From Filosporella fistucella (taxonomy: Eukaryota > Ascomycota > Leotiomycetes > Helotiales), in the NCBI GenBank assembly GCA_030077755.1, contig JAQJZZ010000010.1, forward strand, positions 4,464,001-4,528,000: DNA of 64,000 nt, read 5' to 3'. Position 1 is the first letter of the stretch, and each line of letters opens with the position of its first letter. A program made the position numbers and the translations under genes. The notes under the pieces are model-generated. The model ran no database searches, was not told where the DNA came from, and saw only the letters and a list, made by a program, of their open reading frames with translations. Below are positions 47,262-59,532 of this stretch, in pieces.

Positions 47262-49944
47262 AACGTCGAACCTGGTGGCTAAAGGGGCAGGATGTCGATT
47301 TCAAGTGGCTAGATATAGCAATGAGCGTGTGCTGGTGCTTTGTTCGGTCTACAAAGTGTGAACAATACCCAGTGATAGTGTATTTACCTGGAAAACACAA
47401 CAACTCAACAGTCGTTGTTCTCGGCGGCATTGAATTCACGTCAGGTCGAGAATCAATGTAGGTGTCTGATGTACTGACATACGAAATGAATAGTACTCGT
47501 ACAGTTTGGTATGCAGGTTCAATCAAAAGGGCCCAGAACCCTTGCTTACGACCCACGTAAAACGTTTCAGGTGGGTTGAGTTGACAGCAACTGAATGCCA
47601 ACTAGGTGCCTTATCGAGATGAAGCAAGGCGACCAACCATTTCACGGTGCTTGAGCTCGATTCGTGTTTAGGACGAGGCTGGAATTGGGGGCGGGTACTA
47701 GTGGTGCAGGGTGGGCAAGTTACTCCATAGGGGGCTGAAGGCAGGTGAGGCAAGCTCTCGCCAACAGCTCCAGGTCATTTGAAGAGGGGGAAAGCTTTGG
47801 GCACCCAGCCTTAGAGGGGGTCCTGAGTGTGAACGAGAAAAGATGAAAGGTCGACTTTTCACCAAGGCAAGGAAAAGAAAAGAAATGCAAAGCTCGGAAT
47901 TTATACAGTGGTCTTCTCTCCCCTCATTCTTCGTCTTCGATTTCCAAACACAGAGTTGTTTCTTATTCTCATAGCGACCCGAAAGGAGGTAACAATCACC
48001 TTATGCTAATAACAAGCTCCGCCGGAATTCGAATTCAATTGATACGACCCTGGACATACAGTATGGACAGCCACCACTCACTCTGGTCTTCGTTCTCACC
48101 GATAAAGCCTCTGAACGATCACTTCCGATGCCGAGTATTTCTATTCGGCTGCATCAGCTACGAACCGGATTATAAGTTCGTTTGGACGTCTGAATAATGA
48201 GGTGTATGAGCTCGTTACACACGGTATCTAATAATTGCTCTGTATATTAGTCCGTTCAGCAACAAATGGTAAGACTGGAGTCGGAATGGGTACCTTTTCG
48301 AGCAAGAGGCCGAACATACATTCTCTGTTAAGGATGCAGACTGTTTGCTGTATCCACCAGCCGCCTAGGACTGCTAACTCCCTCAAGGAGACTTACGACC
48401 ACACTAGTTACTCAAGCACATATTATCTATGGTTTGACGGCGATATTTCCGTCAGTCGCACCACGCCATGCCTAGCGAAAGTATGCATATCGAGCCGGTA
48501 TAACTATCACATGTGAGTATTTATGCCAATAGTTCCGGTCTTTGCTCAAATTAAATACGCCCGACAGCAGTATGTCTCAGCGTGAGTGACGAGGGACAGT
48601 CTTTTGATGCCACTTGCGCTAACCGGCGATTTTACACGACAGTGACGGTCAAGTCTGCTGGCGTACCAGACTGTAAGAGAGTACCAGAGCATAGCTTCAT
48701 AGGCTAACAGAGGCGGCATGGATAAATAGAAACACAATGAGACGACCGCCAGAAACCGGAATTAGGTGTTGGAACTATTTGTGTTCACAATTTCGGAGGC
48801 ACGGAATACCAAGCTTCATGTCGAGACATTCTTCCAACGAAACCAATAATGAACTGAAGGCTCGCCCAAAAAAGCCGATCGGGTGAGTCCTTTTTTCGCA
48901 TCTGCTGCATCCCTCAAAATAAAGGCATATGTAAATATTCGTGCACAAGGAGGATGCGGGAGTAGAGGGAAGGCATCCGTACAGTATGCAAGTTGAAGGA
49001 TTGCTTGCGTACTAGCTTGCTAACACTGTCATCCAAGTATGCAAGAAGCATCAGTTCGTGAGCTCTTTCGCATACAAGTGGCATGGCATGGCTTGGGCGG
49101 CTGGCCCCTGTCCTCCCCTTACCTGCCTCGTGGCTGTTCTTGTATCTGCATCTTCATCTTCATCAATCAGAGATCAGGTCAGGGTCCGTATTGTAAATTA
49201 GCTGCATCTTACTCGAGATCCATGGCTCTGCTCCTCTAACCCTACCCGTAAAGGTCATTGGAGGTGGCACCACCATGTCATGTTACCTTACCGTAGCATA
49301 CAATACCCTCAGTATTGTGCAGAGTGCGAGTGCTCAAGGGCACTTCTCGATTTCTTCGACAATTCCCTTGGCATCGGACCCCAGAGAACAAAAGAACACA
49401 CTGGATTGGAGCTGTGCGAGGCACCCTGGTCGTATTATGACGATGCGGATCTTCGAGAGCCTGTTTCGTGGAAGAACGCTGGACCTGAACTTGAATCTAG
49501 CTATATATGTCCATATCAGTAGCCAATATGGAGGTGATTAAATTTGGAAATTTGCTGCAATGGTCAGGTAACAAGCAAGAATTTATTGATAATGCACGAT
49601 TTCACACTATGCCTTGTGCTTTTTCCATTTGCATCTCTGGCCATGTCTCACTGAATTTTTGCCAGCCCAGCTTCGCCTTGGTCCGCTGGAATTGGCTGTG
49701 CTCCCCCCGCCTGCTACTTGCGAGCTATCTACCTCAAGAACCCTGTAAAGCTGATCCCGAACGCTAACTACCTTGACCACGTCCATCCTCTCTCTCTCTC
49801 CCAACCGAAGCTCACTTTAACAACATACTGTATCCTCCTTCACCATCTCCACGGTTTTTCGAACTCTCTTTCTTCGCTGCCACGTTTCAACCCCCCGAGT
49901 TCTAGAAGCTTTCAGCAATTGGGTATCAAACGCATGGTGGAACA
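47262..49944. other. Long divergent intergenic region
   Basis: 2.7 kb without a supported gene between two divergent genes, the largest gap in the window. All frames are short and overlap in several phases. A CT tract lies at about 49786-49802 in the tricalbin leader. No repeats or element ends were seen. Confidence 0.5.
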
Positions 49945-49975
49945 ATGTCTGTCAACACCTCGGCCGCAGAATTGA
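49934..49975 (+). promoter_or_regulatory. Upstream ORF overlapping the tricalbin start codon
   Basis: An ATG at 49934 opens a 13-codon frame that ends in TGA at 49975 and overlaps the tricalbin ATG (49945) in a different frame. The uATG has C at -3; the main ATG has A at -3, so leaky scanning is plausible. Confidence 0.5.
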
Positions 49976-52900
49976 AAGCTCAAGGCGTGGTGGAGGCTGC
50001 GAACGACCCAAATAGCTCAGTTACAGCTGATGATGCGCAACGCAAGATTGTCAGTGAAAGTAAAAAAGCTGGGGTCGCTGCCTTCACTTTCGACCCTGAC
50101 GCGACCCCGGAGCAGAAAGCTGCCCAGGCTCGAGCTGTGAGAAGCCTCATTTCATACTGCTGCTCCTGCAATCAAGGCTAACTTTTTGTACAGCGCATAC
50201 CTGAAGGTTTCCATCACGAACATAAATCCAAGGGAGTTGCAATTCCTACCGATATTGATGATGGAAAACCCGGAGCGTACGACCTTCCCCCACCTTCTAC
50301 AGCTGGAGCTCTTGCACCTACTGGACCACGCAGGGACGCCAATGGGAAGCCATTAACAAATGGGGCCGCAGGACAAGTAGACGCAGAGGATGAAGATCGT
50401 TGGATTGAGCGAACAGGCTGGGCGCCAAGGTTTGGGAATGGCACATCGGGCGATTCAATCGAGGGTGAAAGTCTGGCAGATCACCAAACGTGGGTGGAGG
50501 GGAAGCTCGACGACAAATTCTTTGGGGGTAAAGTTGACCAAAATTCGGTTGGGATATTTCAGACTGACTTATGTAGACTGGTATCACAATACGGCTGTCA
50601 TCATATTTGCTTGTCTTTCTTCCTGGTTTGTTGCAGTCCTAGGAGGTGGACTGGCTTGGGTCTTTCTGATAATGGCTATTTGCGGAACATACTACAGAAC
50701 TTCACTGCGCCGAGTGCGGCGGAACTTCCGGGATGATGTCAATCGAGAACTTGCGAAGAATAGACTGGAAACTGATACCGAGAGTTTGGAATGGATCAAC
50801 AGTTTTCTGGTCAAATTCTGGCCAATTTTCCAACCGGTTCTGGCCGAGACTATCATTAATTCCGTGGATCAGGTACTAAGCACATCAACTCCTGCGTTTC
50901 TAGACAGTCTAAGGATGAAAACCTTCACCCTGGGAAACAAGCCACCGCGAATGGAACATGTCAAAACCCACCCCAAGGCCGACGACGATATAGTTCTAAT
51001 GGACTGGAAATTTAGTTTTACGCCTAATGATCACTCAGACATGACCTCTCGCCAAATCAAGAACAAAGTCAACCCCAAAATTGTGCTCGAAATTAGAATC
51101 GGCAAAGCCATGATCAGTAAGGGGCTAGATGGTAAGTGTCCGGGACTGCAAAGAGCCCAATCTTAAGCTTTCATACAGTTTGCTAACTTCTCCAAGTCAT
51201 CGTAGAAGATATGGCCTTCTCTGGGACTATGCGTGTCAAGATGAAGCTCCAGATCCCCTTCCCGCACGTGGAAAAGATTGAAATATGTTTCTTAGAACAG
51301 CGTGAGTATCTGATCCGCATTCGGGCAATACAAACAGTGCAGGATAATGACTAATGGCCTACACCTTCAGCAACAATCGACTATGTATGCAAACCTCTCG
51401 GAGGAGAAACCCTTGGTTTCGACATAAACTTCATTCCGGGTTTAGAAACATTCATATTGGATCAGATTCACGCCAACATAGGTACGTCTACGGATTGCTT
51501 CAAGCAGATCCACACATCTGGGACGCGGCTCGAGATTCTCTCGCCAATTCAGGAGCCTTCCCATGATAAACGAATGAGAATGCTAATCGTTCGACTAGGC
51601 CCTATCATGTATGCTCCAAATGTATTCCCAATCGAAGTGGCAAAGATGTTATCTGGATCTGCAGTCGACCAAGCCATTGGTGTGATGGCTATTACCCTGC
51701 ATGGGGCTCAAGGTCTTAAGAATCCCGACAAATTTGCAGGGACCCCGGATCCGTACGTTGTTGTCGGATTCAACAATGGTGCGGCTCTTGCACAAACAAA
51801 AATTATCAAGGAAAACGCCAACCCGAAATGGAACGAGACTAAGTATGTCATCGTTACCACTTTCAACGATACTCTCACAATGCAGTTATTTGATTACAAC
51901 GAGTACCGCAAAGACAAGGAGCTTGGAACCGTTAGCTTCCCTCTGGAAAGGGTTCAGGAGGTATACGAGCACGAAAACGAGCAGCTTGAAGTAATGGCAA
52001 ATGGAAAAGCTCGTGGAATCTTATCTACAGATATTCGTTTCTTCCCTGTTCTTGAAGGCAGAGACCTTCCCGATGGCAAGAAAGAACCCCCGCCGGAATC
52101 GAATACTGGTATCGCACGCTTCACAGTTGAACAAGCCAAAGAACTTGACGGCTCCAGGAGTTTAATAGGACAGCTAAACCCATACGCCGTATTGTTACTC
52201 AACAACAAGGAAATTCATGTTACGCGCAAACTGAAGCGGACTAATAATCCTATTTGGGACAATGGGTCAAAGGAAGTTCTGATCACTGATCGGAAGACTG
52301 CTAAATTGGGTCTTGTCATCAAGGATGATAGAGATCTTACAGCCGATCCTATCCTTGGTACCTACCAAATCAAACTAGACGACATGTTACAGCTTATGGA
52401 GAAGGGGCAAGAATGGTACAATCTCGCAGGTGACAAGTCAGGAAAGTCCAGAGTCAAATTGACTCTTCAATGGAAGCCCGTTGCACTTTCGGGCGTAGGA
52501 GCCGGAACTGGCGGGTACGTTACCCCAATTGGTGTGATGAGGTTCCACTTCAAAAACGCTCGCGAACTTCGCAATCTCGAAACTTTGGGCAAATCTGACC
52601 CTTATGTCCGGGTTCTCCTTTCTGGAATCGAGAAGGGTCGCACTGTGACGTTCCAAAACAATCTGAATCCAGACTTTGATGAGGTGGTCTACGTCCCAGT
52701 GCACAGCACGCGCGAGAAGCTGACCCTCGAAGTCATGGATCAAGAGACCATGGGCAGTGATCGCTCTTTGGGAATGATCGAGGTTCTCGCTGCTGACTAT
52801 ATAGAAAAGGCTGAGAATGGAGAATACCTTGTGCATGATACTAAGGACCCACACGCTGGTGCTTTGCGTTTGCACGGCAAGGGGTCGCCAAGGGGTGTTC

Positions 52901-55152
52901 TCAATTATACTGCAGCTTTCTATCCATGCTTGAATGTTGCTGACCCAGAAGACGAAGAAGAGTCAGCAGCAGCAGCAGCAGCAGCTGAGACAGCAGCCGC
53001 TGGTGTGAACAAGACACCGTCCGAGCGCGGCCGTATCTCTGTGGACAGCAGCGGGGCAATGGAGAAGGATGCAATCACCGCAGCTAATGACAAGCTCGAA
53101 AATGGGAAAATTGACCCATCACTTGCCCAGACCTTGGAAGCAGGCGAGCAAGAACAGGTCGAAACAATTGGGGAGAAAGTACTGCCTAAGATTAGACTTT
53201 CCCCTGAGGAGCTCCTCAAGTATGAGTCTGGGCTCATCATTTTCAAGCTTATGGACGTTGACCTTACTCGAAGTAACGTACACGTGGATGGTAAGTGACG
53301 TTTTTAAAGGGCTCCCGCTTCAATCGATCAGCAAGTCTCCTCCATTCTGATCGAGAAGTCTCGACGCCATTCCCTCTTCCACTGTTGGCCGATCCCTCAG
53401 ATTTCGAATCCTTCGCTCAAGGTAACACCAATGTCTAGCAAGGATTCCCGATGTTTGGGTTCGGCCAGCTATGCTCCCTCTCACATAGTGTCATGTTCTG
53501 ATTTACCGAATACTAATTCCTTCCAGTTTTGATAGATGACATGGTCTTCCCATCTTATTCATCATCTACGGTCAGATCTAAGAAGATGGTGCTTGATGAG
53601 ATTGGAGATTGCTTCGTGCGAGAACTCGACTTTTCAAAGATCACACTTCGAATTCGGGAACAAGGTGAAAGCAAAGGCGACGAGAAGAAGGACAAAGAAC
53701 ACACAATCGCCAGGTTAGCTGGAAATACGCTAGACACACTCAAGCAATGTCTCGTAAGTATGTCAAAAGCCCTAAATACTTCAACTAACGATTCATCAGA
53801 ACAATCCCACTATCCTGAAGCTCAAGGACGATGAGGGACGTGTTTGCAGCGTCAAGGTCAGCTTGAAGTACATCCCAGTCAAGATGACTCTTGACCCCAG
53901 TGAGAGTATTAACAATATGGGAAAACTTCGAGTCGATGTTCTCGATGGCTCAGACCTCCCATCGGCCGACAGAAACGGATATAGCGACCCTTACTGCAAA
54001 TTTGAGCTGAACGGCAAGGATGTCTTCAAGACGAAAGTTCAGAAGAAAACTCTTCATCCAGCATGGAATGAGTTTTTCGAAGTTGACATTTCCTCAAGGA
54101 CTGCTGCAAAATTCAGTTGTAAAGTCTATGATTGGGATTTTGGCGAGAAAGCAGATTTCCTAGGTGGAGCGGATATCAACCTTGATTTACTTGACCCCTT
54201 CAAGGCTCAGGAGTACAACTTGAGTCTCGATGGAAAATCTGGATCAGTGAGGTTACGACTATTGTTCCGGCCTGACTATGTAACTCGGTCACGTCAAGGA
54301 TCGTCTACTTTCTCTGGTACATTTGCCACGCCAGGCAAGATCGTTACTGGTGTAGCAGGTGCTCCGATCAAGGGAGTAGGGTTTGCAGCTCACGGAGTCG
54401 GCAAAGGGGCGTCGTTTATTCGGCACGGATTCAAAAGCAAGAAGAAGGAAGAAGACGAAACAAATGGCGCAAGCACTACTGAAATGGAAGCTGAGGATGC
54501 CAAGTTTACCAATGGAGGCAGTCTAGGAGGATTGCGACGAGCGAGTGGCCTTCCACCACCTTCTGACAGCCCGACTACGCCGCCAGGTACAGCTCTGGGA
54601 GTCCCCGGCCACAACCGTACGAAGAGTTTTGGCGCTTCCTCCATGCACAGCACAATCCATGGTGCTAGTAGTGCAGCTACAGGTATTGCGAGCTTCACGA
54701 TACTTTCAGCAAGCGGCTATCCTCCGTCGTCCAATGTCATGGTTTACATGAAACAGCTTGGGCCGAAGCCTAAGACCATTCACAAAACTGAACATATCAA
54801 ATCCGGTTCTGGTACGGTCGTCTTCAATGACAAGAAGGAGAGTTTCAAGTGTTCATGCTCAGCAGACACCCAATTTCAGATTCAAGTCAAGGGGCATGTC
54901 ACATTTGGAAGCGACGATGAGCTTGGAGAGGGGCTTTTCTTCGTGGACGAGTCTGGAACCGGGCTGGAAAAGCATGTCAAGGCTGGAAGCGGATACGTTG
55001 TCCTGAAAAGTAACTTCGTCCTCAACCCAATTGAGAACGGGGTAGGAGACAACAGTCCTAGATCAACAAGCGGAGGACTCAGAAAGAGCTTCTTGAGCAA
55101 AAAGGACACACCCGGCAGGAATAGTCGGGATGTGACCCCAACGCCACCCTAG
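49945..55152 (+). CDS. Tricalbin (SMP and C2 domain ER-plasma membrane tether)
   Basis: Eight exons: 49945-50136, 50194-50527, 50577-51131, 51197-51301, 51371-51481, 51599-53290, 53527-53753 and 53800-55152, giving 1522 residues, the usual tricalbin length. A disordered N-terminus is followed by an ER membrane hairpin near 180-215 (VIIFACLSSWFVAVLGGGLA). The lipid-transfer SMP domain follows at ~240-440 (SLEWINSFLVKFWPIFQPVL, FDINFIPGLE). C2 domains begin near 459, 602, 743 and 1112 (DPYVVVGF, NPYAVLLL, SDPYVRVLL, SDPYCKFEL), and a fifth C2-like segment near 1366. Tricalbins tether cortical ER to plasma membrane and move lipids in a Ca2+-sensitive way (known). The join at 53291-53526 uses an unusually long 236-bp intron. 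Confidence 0.92.
52964..52990 (+). repeat. In-frame GCA/CAG microsatellite (poly-Ala)
   Basis: A run of cagcagcag units within the tricalbin coding region encodes seven alanines in the acidic linker before AAETAAAG. Length variation would be tolerated in frame. Confidence 0.8.
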
Positions 55153-55803
55153 GAATCATAATTGAGGTCGAGGAAGTTGATGGGGCGGAAGGAGATAATC
55201 AGCGGGCGAAAATTGGAATTGGGTTGTTTTGAAGTTTGTCATCTTATGTTACGTTTTTGCGATACCACACCGCTAGGCTTTTTCTTTTCTTTGGATTTTC
55301 TTCTACCTTCAATTCGGAATGATAAATTGGGAGGGAGGCGATGGAAAATATGACCTTTGACTGTTCTCAAGGGTTTGGGATGGCTGGAGGTGGATTGATA
55401 GGTCCAATCCATAAAGTCTATGAATAAAAGCATTCTCTTGCATACTTTGAAGCCTTCTGGTGCGCAAATTAAGCCAAATACAAAGATTCTAGAGTATAGG
55501 TGTGTACCGTCCTCGTTTGGTGAGCTTTTTGTGAAACTTTCTCATGAAAATTGCCTTTAAGAAAATGACAATAGGGCCAATACAATGTTCGAAAGATGGG
55601 TAGGCACGCCAATGTAAATATACTGGCCTATCCAAAAGCAAAACAACCATACTGTTGAGTGGAAGAATAGCTCAATTGCTTGGTGGTGTCTAAGTCTGCT
55701 CGCCATGCTGTCAAAGGAAGGTGGTATCTATTGGAAAACAGAAAACTCTAAAGAAGAAAGTCCCATATGCAACGCGCAGCGTCCCCATCAAGATGTAGTA
55801 ATC
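55153..55803. other. Convergent intergenic region
   Basis: 3' ends of tricalbin and the FYVE-RING gene. Nothing else seen. Confidence 0.6.
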
Positions 55804-57901
55804 TCAATATCCCGCTCCATGCTGGTGAACGGGGCATTGATTCGGATGCTCTACCCACCAGTCGTTGATACATTTGAGATGGAACCGACAGAAGCACTCC
55901 AGCCTCGACATGTCAATCCCGACCTCGAATTCCTCCAGGCATATGGTACATTCGGCATCATCGATACAATCCTTCTCCGTAGCTTTGTATTTGTACATCT
56001 GTACACGTCTGATAGGATTAGATGAAGACCCCTGGCCAAGCACGATTGCAGCGTGAGCTTGTTCTCGTGCAGCCATTCTCGCTTCTGGGGTATTTGGTAC
56101 TGGAATTGGGTGCTGATAAGAGCCCTCACCATTGCTAGGTATCGGGCTCGGCGCTGCTGGACGAGAGGAGATAGTAGACCCTTGCATGGCATTGGAAATA
56201 CATGATTCAATGTGATGCTCTCGCAAGTTCGAAAAGTTTGGTAAGGTTCTGGAAGGTAGCTCGAGGTGACAGACCGGGCAAAGGTCTTCTTCTGCTATTA
56301 CTCTGCGGCGGGGCTGTGGCGGAGCTGCTCGCTGCAGTGAATCAGCAAGCCTATTCGGGACAATATCATTTTCTGTCCGGGAACCCCCGGGTCGATGAGT
56401 TGGGCGCGACGAAGAAGAATTTCTTGCGTTCGAATTATCAGCCGAATTGCTTTGTGGTTGGCCCTAATAATCAAATTAGCCATTGGACTTAAAAGCGAAT
56501 GCTTTCGACCCCAAAGGTTTATTTACCATATTCAAGATTTGCGGTGTATTGCCAACCTAAGTTGCAAATTCAGTAAGATTTTCACCAGACTCAGTGATGA
56601 ACATACCGTGCTGCTCCTCGAGCGTGCTTCTAGTCCTGCCCTCAACAGGCCACGCTCTGAATAAGATGTTCCCCGGGACTGAGCAGCAGATGAGCGAGCT
56701 ATATTACTGAATCCTGCCTGCTCTCGTGAATTGGTTATGATGCTGCTAGGGAAGTTCCTTGGGTTCATAGTCGAGCCAGACGGTGGCAAGCGATGAGACG
56801 ATACTGTATTGCTTGATGAGCGGCCATGCCCACTCGATGGATAGTACCGTTGCGTGTTATTTATGGGTTGGGTAGTTTGTGGAGGTGCAATATTTGGATC
56901 GGGGACACAAGGATTGCAAAGCCTGACTCGTTCTCCTCCCTCAAAACTGTCAACAGCAATCGAACTTCCCAAACGGACAGAGTCAACTCCTGGTCGTGTC
57001 CTCGAAGTACTTGACTGCGTTAAATTACCATCTATAGGAGGTTGAACAATATATTGGTAAGGTATGATGATCCTGTGTGGTGAACAGGAACTGCAAACAA
57101 CTCTGCCACACTTTCTAAGCGCAAATATTAGAGTCATTGTCACTGGTGATTCACAGAAGTCATAACTTACCTGCAATGATGTTTCCGAATAAAAAAGCCT
57201 TCAAACAATTAATCAGCCTGATTAAAGAAGAAGATGGGACCAAAATACTTACTGAATTGTGTTCTACAGATGGGGCAAAGGGTAACTTCAGCGTCAGGCT
57301 GCCATCTGGGTACAAGCACCTCTGCACTTTCATCACGCTCTGTACGTGGACTTTGAGTTTCGACCTGATTTGAAGAAGTCTCCAGCAACTCAGAGGGATC
57401 GTTGTGAGAGTTGCCGCCTTGGTAGGAACCGACTGGCAGTCCTGGAGTCTGACTAACAAATGCACCCTGCACAGAAGATGATGAGCGACTTCGGGGAGAG
57501 GAAAAACTCCCACCAGATGATATATTTGGAGTCGCTCCTGCAGGAGTGTTTTGAATTCGAGATTCAGACTGCTGAGACCTTCCTGATACGGAAGAACTGC
57601 CTCGAGATCTATATCTACTGGGCTGAGTCGAGGCTTCCCCAACGGCAGATGTCAAAGATGGTTCTTTGGTTGATATTCCAAATCTATCTGTAATCTGCAT
57701 CCCCTGTGGGTCTGATCCCACGCTACGAGAACTTGCTCTTGATCGTGCTTCATCGCGGGAACTAGATCCACCAGCGATTCGATCACTCATAGTTATGCCA
57801 ATATCGTTATTGCTCTCCAGCCCATCATTGCCTGGTAGTGGAGGAAGGGGTCGCTCAGTATCAACGGTACGCACTATCCCAACAGGAGACTCGCTATCCA
57901 T
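55804..57901 (-). CDS. PIB1: FYVE and RING finger E3 ubiquitin ligase, Pib1-like
   Basis: Exons 57901-57253, 57198-57171, 57114-56607, 56556-56527 and 56463-55804 give 624 residues. After a Ser-rich N-terminus the FYVE finger spans three exons: LCPICRTQFS, FFIRKHHC (a 28-nt exon) and RKCGRVVCSSCSPHR, including the PI3P-binding RKHHCRKCG. A CPVC..HHIESC zinc-finger-like segment follows, then a C-terminal RING variant: CTICLEEFEVG, RLECFCRFHLKCINDWW, CPVH. Yeast Pib1 combines FYVE and RING and ubiquitinates endosomal and vacuolar cargo; the same role is inferred. The 30-nt fourth exon (VGNTPQILNM) is optional in frame: skipping it also keeps phase, but splits a 143-bp gap into two normal-sized introns (50 and 63 bp). 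Confidence 0.85.
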
Positions 57902-59532
57902 TTTGGTGACTATTATACGGCGTTTATGAATGCTTCGCCGTGAGACCTCTGAGTAGCAGATTCAATATGGCCTGACCACAATTCGGACCTTTGGATTCAG
58001 AGATGCTTCGGCCCAAAGTTCGGGAACCAATAGGCACGAGTCACCTCCCAATGAGTAATTATGCTCAATAAATTAGAGTTTGTTGGTTTATGAAGGATGT
58101 CGTCTTGCTGCTTCCGAGTAGGTAACGCTTCTGTAAAGGAGTATTGACGACAGAGACTCGAGGGAGAGGGATGTTGGCTCGATCCTAAACGTATTGAGCG
58201 GTGGCACGACAAATTACAATTAAAGAGAAGAAATACTTTCAAATCACACCCAAATCACAACAGGCTCATCTTGTGAGGTCGCGTGGCCAAATATGGTTTT
58301 GTCTGCAGGCTCCCCTAGAGGCACATTTGTGACGTCTAGTTACAAGTGGAGCCAGGTTCGTTCAAAGGTGTATTCAACTGTAGGTCGAAAGATGATATGA
58401 GCGATCTTATAATCTGATCAATAGTACAGGTAGAAAATATCATGTGTAGATGGTGCGTAAAGAAACAAGAAATGAGGGTATCAACAAGACGAGGCTCATG
58501 TTTGAAGTTGTGTGCTCGAGGCTGACGATAAGATACGCAGGCTAGTCCATACATTGATTAGCATGGGCACCAACCTTATTTGTAGGCTTAGATAAGGGTC
58601 GTCGGGAAATTGATCGGAAGAGCTTGGTTATCATCACGCCTGGGTTTCAGCTATACCACATGCCTTATTGCCGGATTGTTGTGTCTAGAAGCACAATTAG
58701 GTTAAACTTGACTACTTGTGCGTAGGATGTGTTTTTTATGATCATGGCGGCCAACGGAGAAAGGGCCAATACAGCTTGTTGTCTCAGCTCATGTGAAGAT
58801 GACTAGTAGATGTAATATTTCTTCACCAATTGTCAAATCTTTCTAACGTCTTCTTCTCTGATTCACAGCCCCTGGCAAAATTTGAAGGAAAGATTTGTCT
58901 GTCAAAAATTCCAAAGCTTGTAAGAATTTGAAAAAATACTATCTTTGACATATAGGATATAACACGAACACAAATTTTGCCTTGGCTTTCACTACCATTG
59001 CTGCCTCAAAGTCCTCATGCTAAATAAGTCGACCATAAAGGCTGGAAGAAAAACACAGAATATTTAATTTCTCGAGTCTCTGAGCACGTAGATCAGAATC
59101 ACAAGCACGCTCGGGAGTCACTGCTACACTCAGCCGTGTCAAGATCTTTCACCTATTCATCTCTCGCTCCCGTAGGAAGGCGTCAGGACCACAATGCTAT
59201 TTTATCCAAGTTAAATTATCATATTGGGTACCGCACTGCTTGGCTTTTAGTGGTGCCAGAACTTTAATTAGCTAATCTTTTCGTTTGAAAATCGAGGTCG
59301 AGAAAGTGTAGATATTACCTAGACATCGTCAGTGCCGCTTTACCTGGGCACTACTCTTAGATCTTAGGTAACATCGTTTCTGGCCCTGCGTTCAGTTCGT
59401 CTTCCCTCCACCTCCGCTCCACTCTCCCACCTCCGTCGCTCCGTTCAACCTCATCGCACTTTCAAGGTCCGATATCCCGCAGGCACGGCATCGCGGCGAA
59501 CAAAGCTACCGTGCTCAAGAAGACCTCCAAAT
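57902..59532. other. Divergent intergenic region
   Basis: 1.6 kb between the FYVE-RING gene and the Zn2Cys6 factor. The last ~150 bp before 59533 are C/T-rich (cttccctccacctccgctcc), a common fungal leader feature. Boxes attacctag and cttaggtaac lie at 59316 and 59362. No gene seen. Confidence 0.5.
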
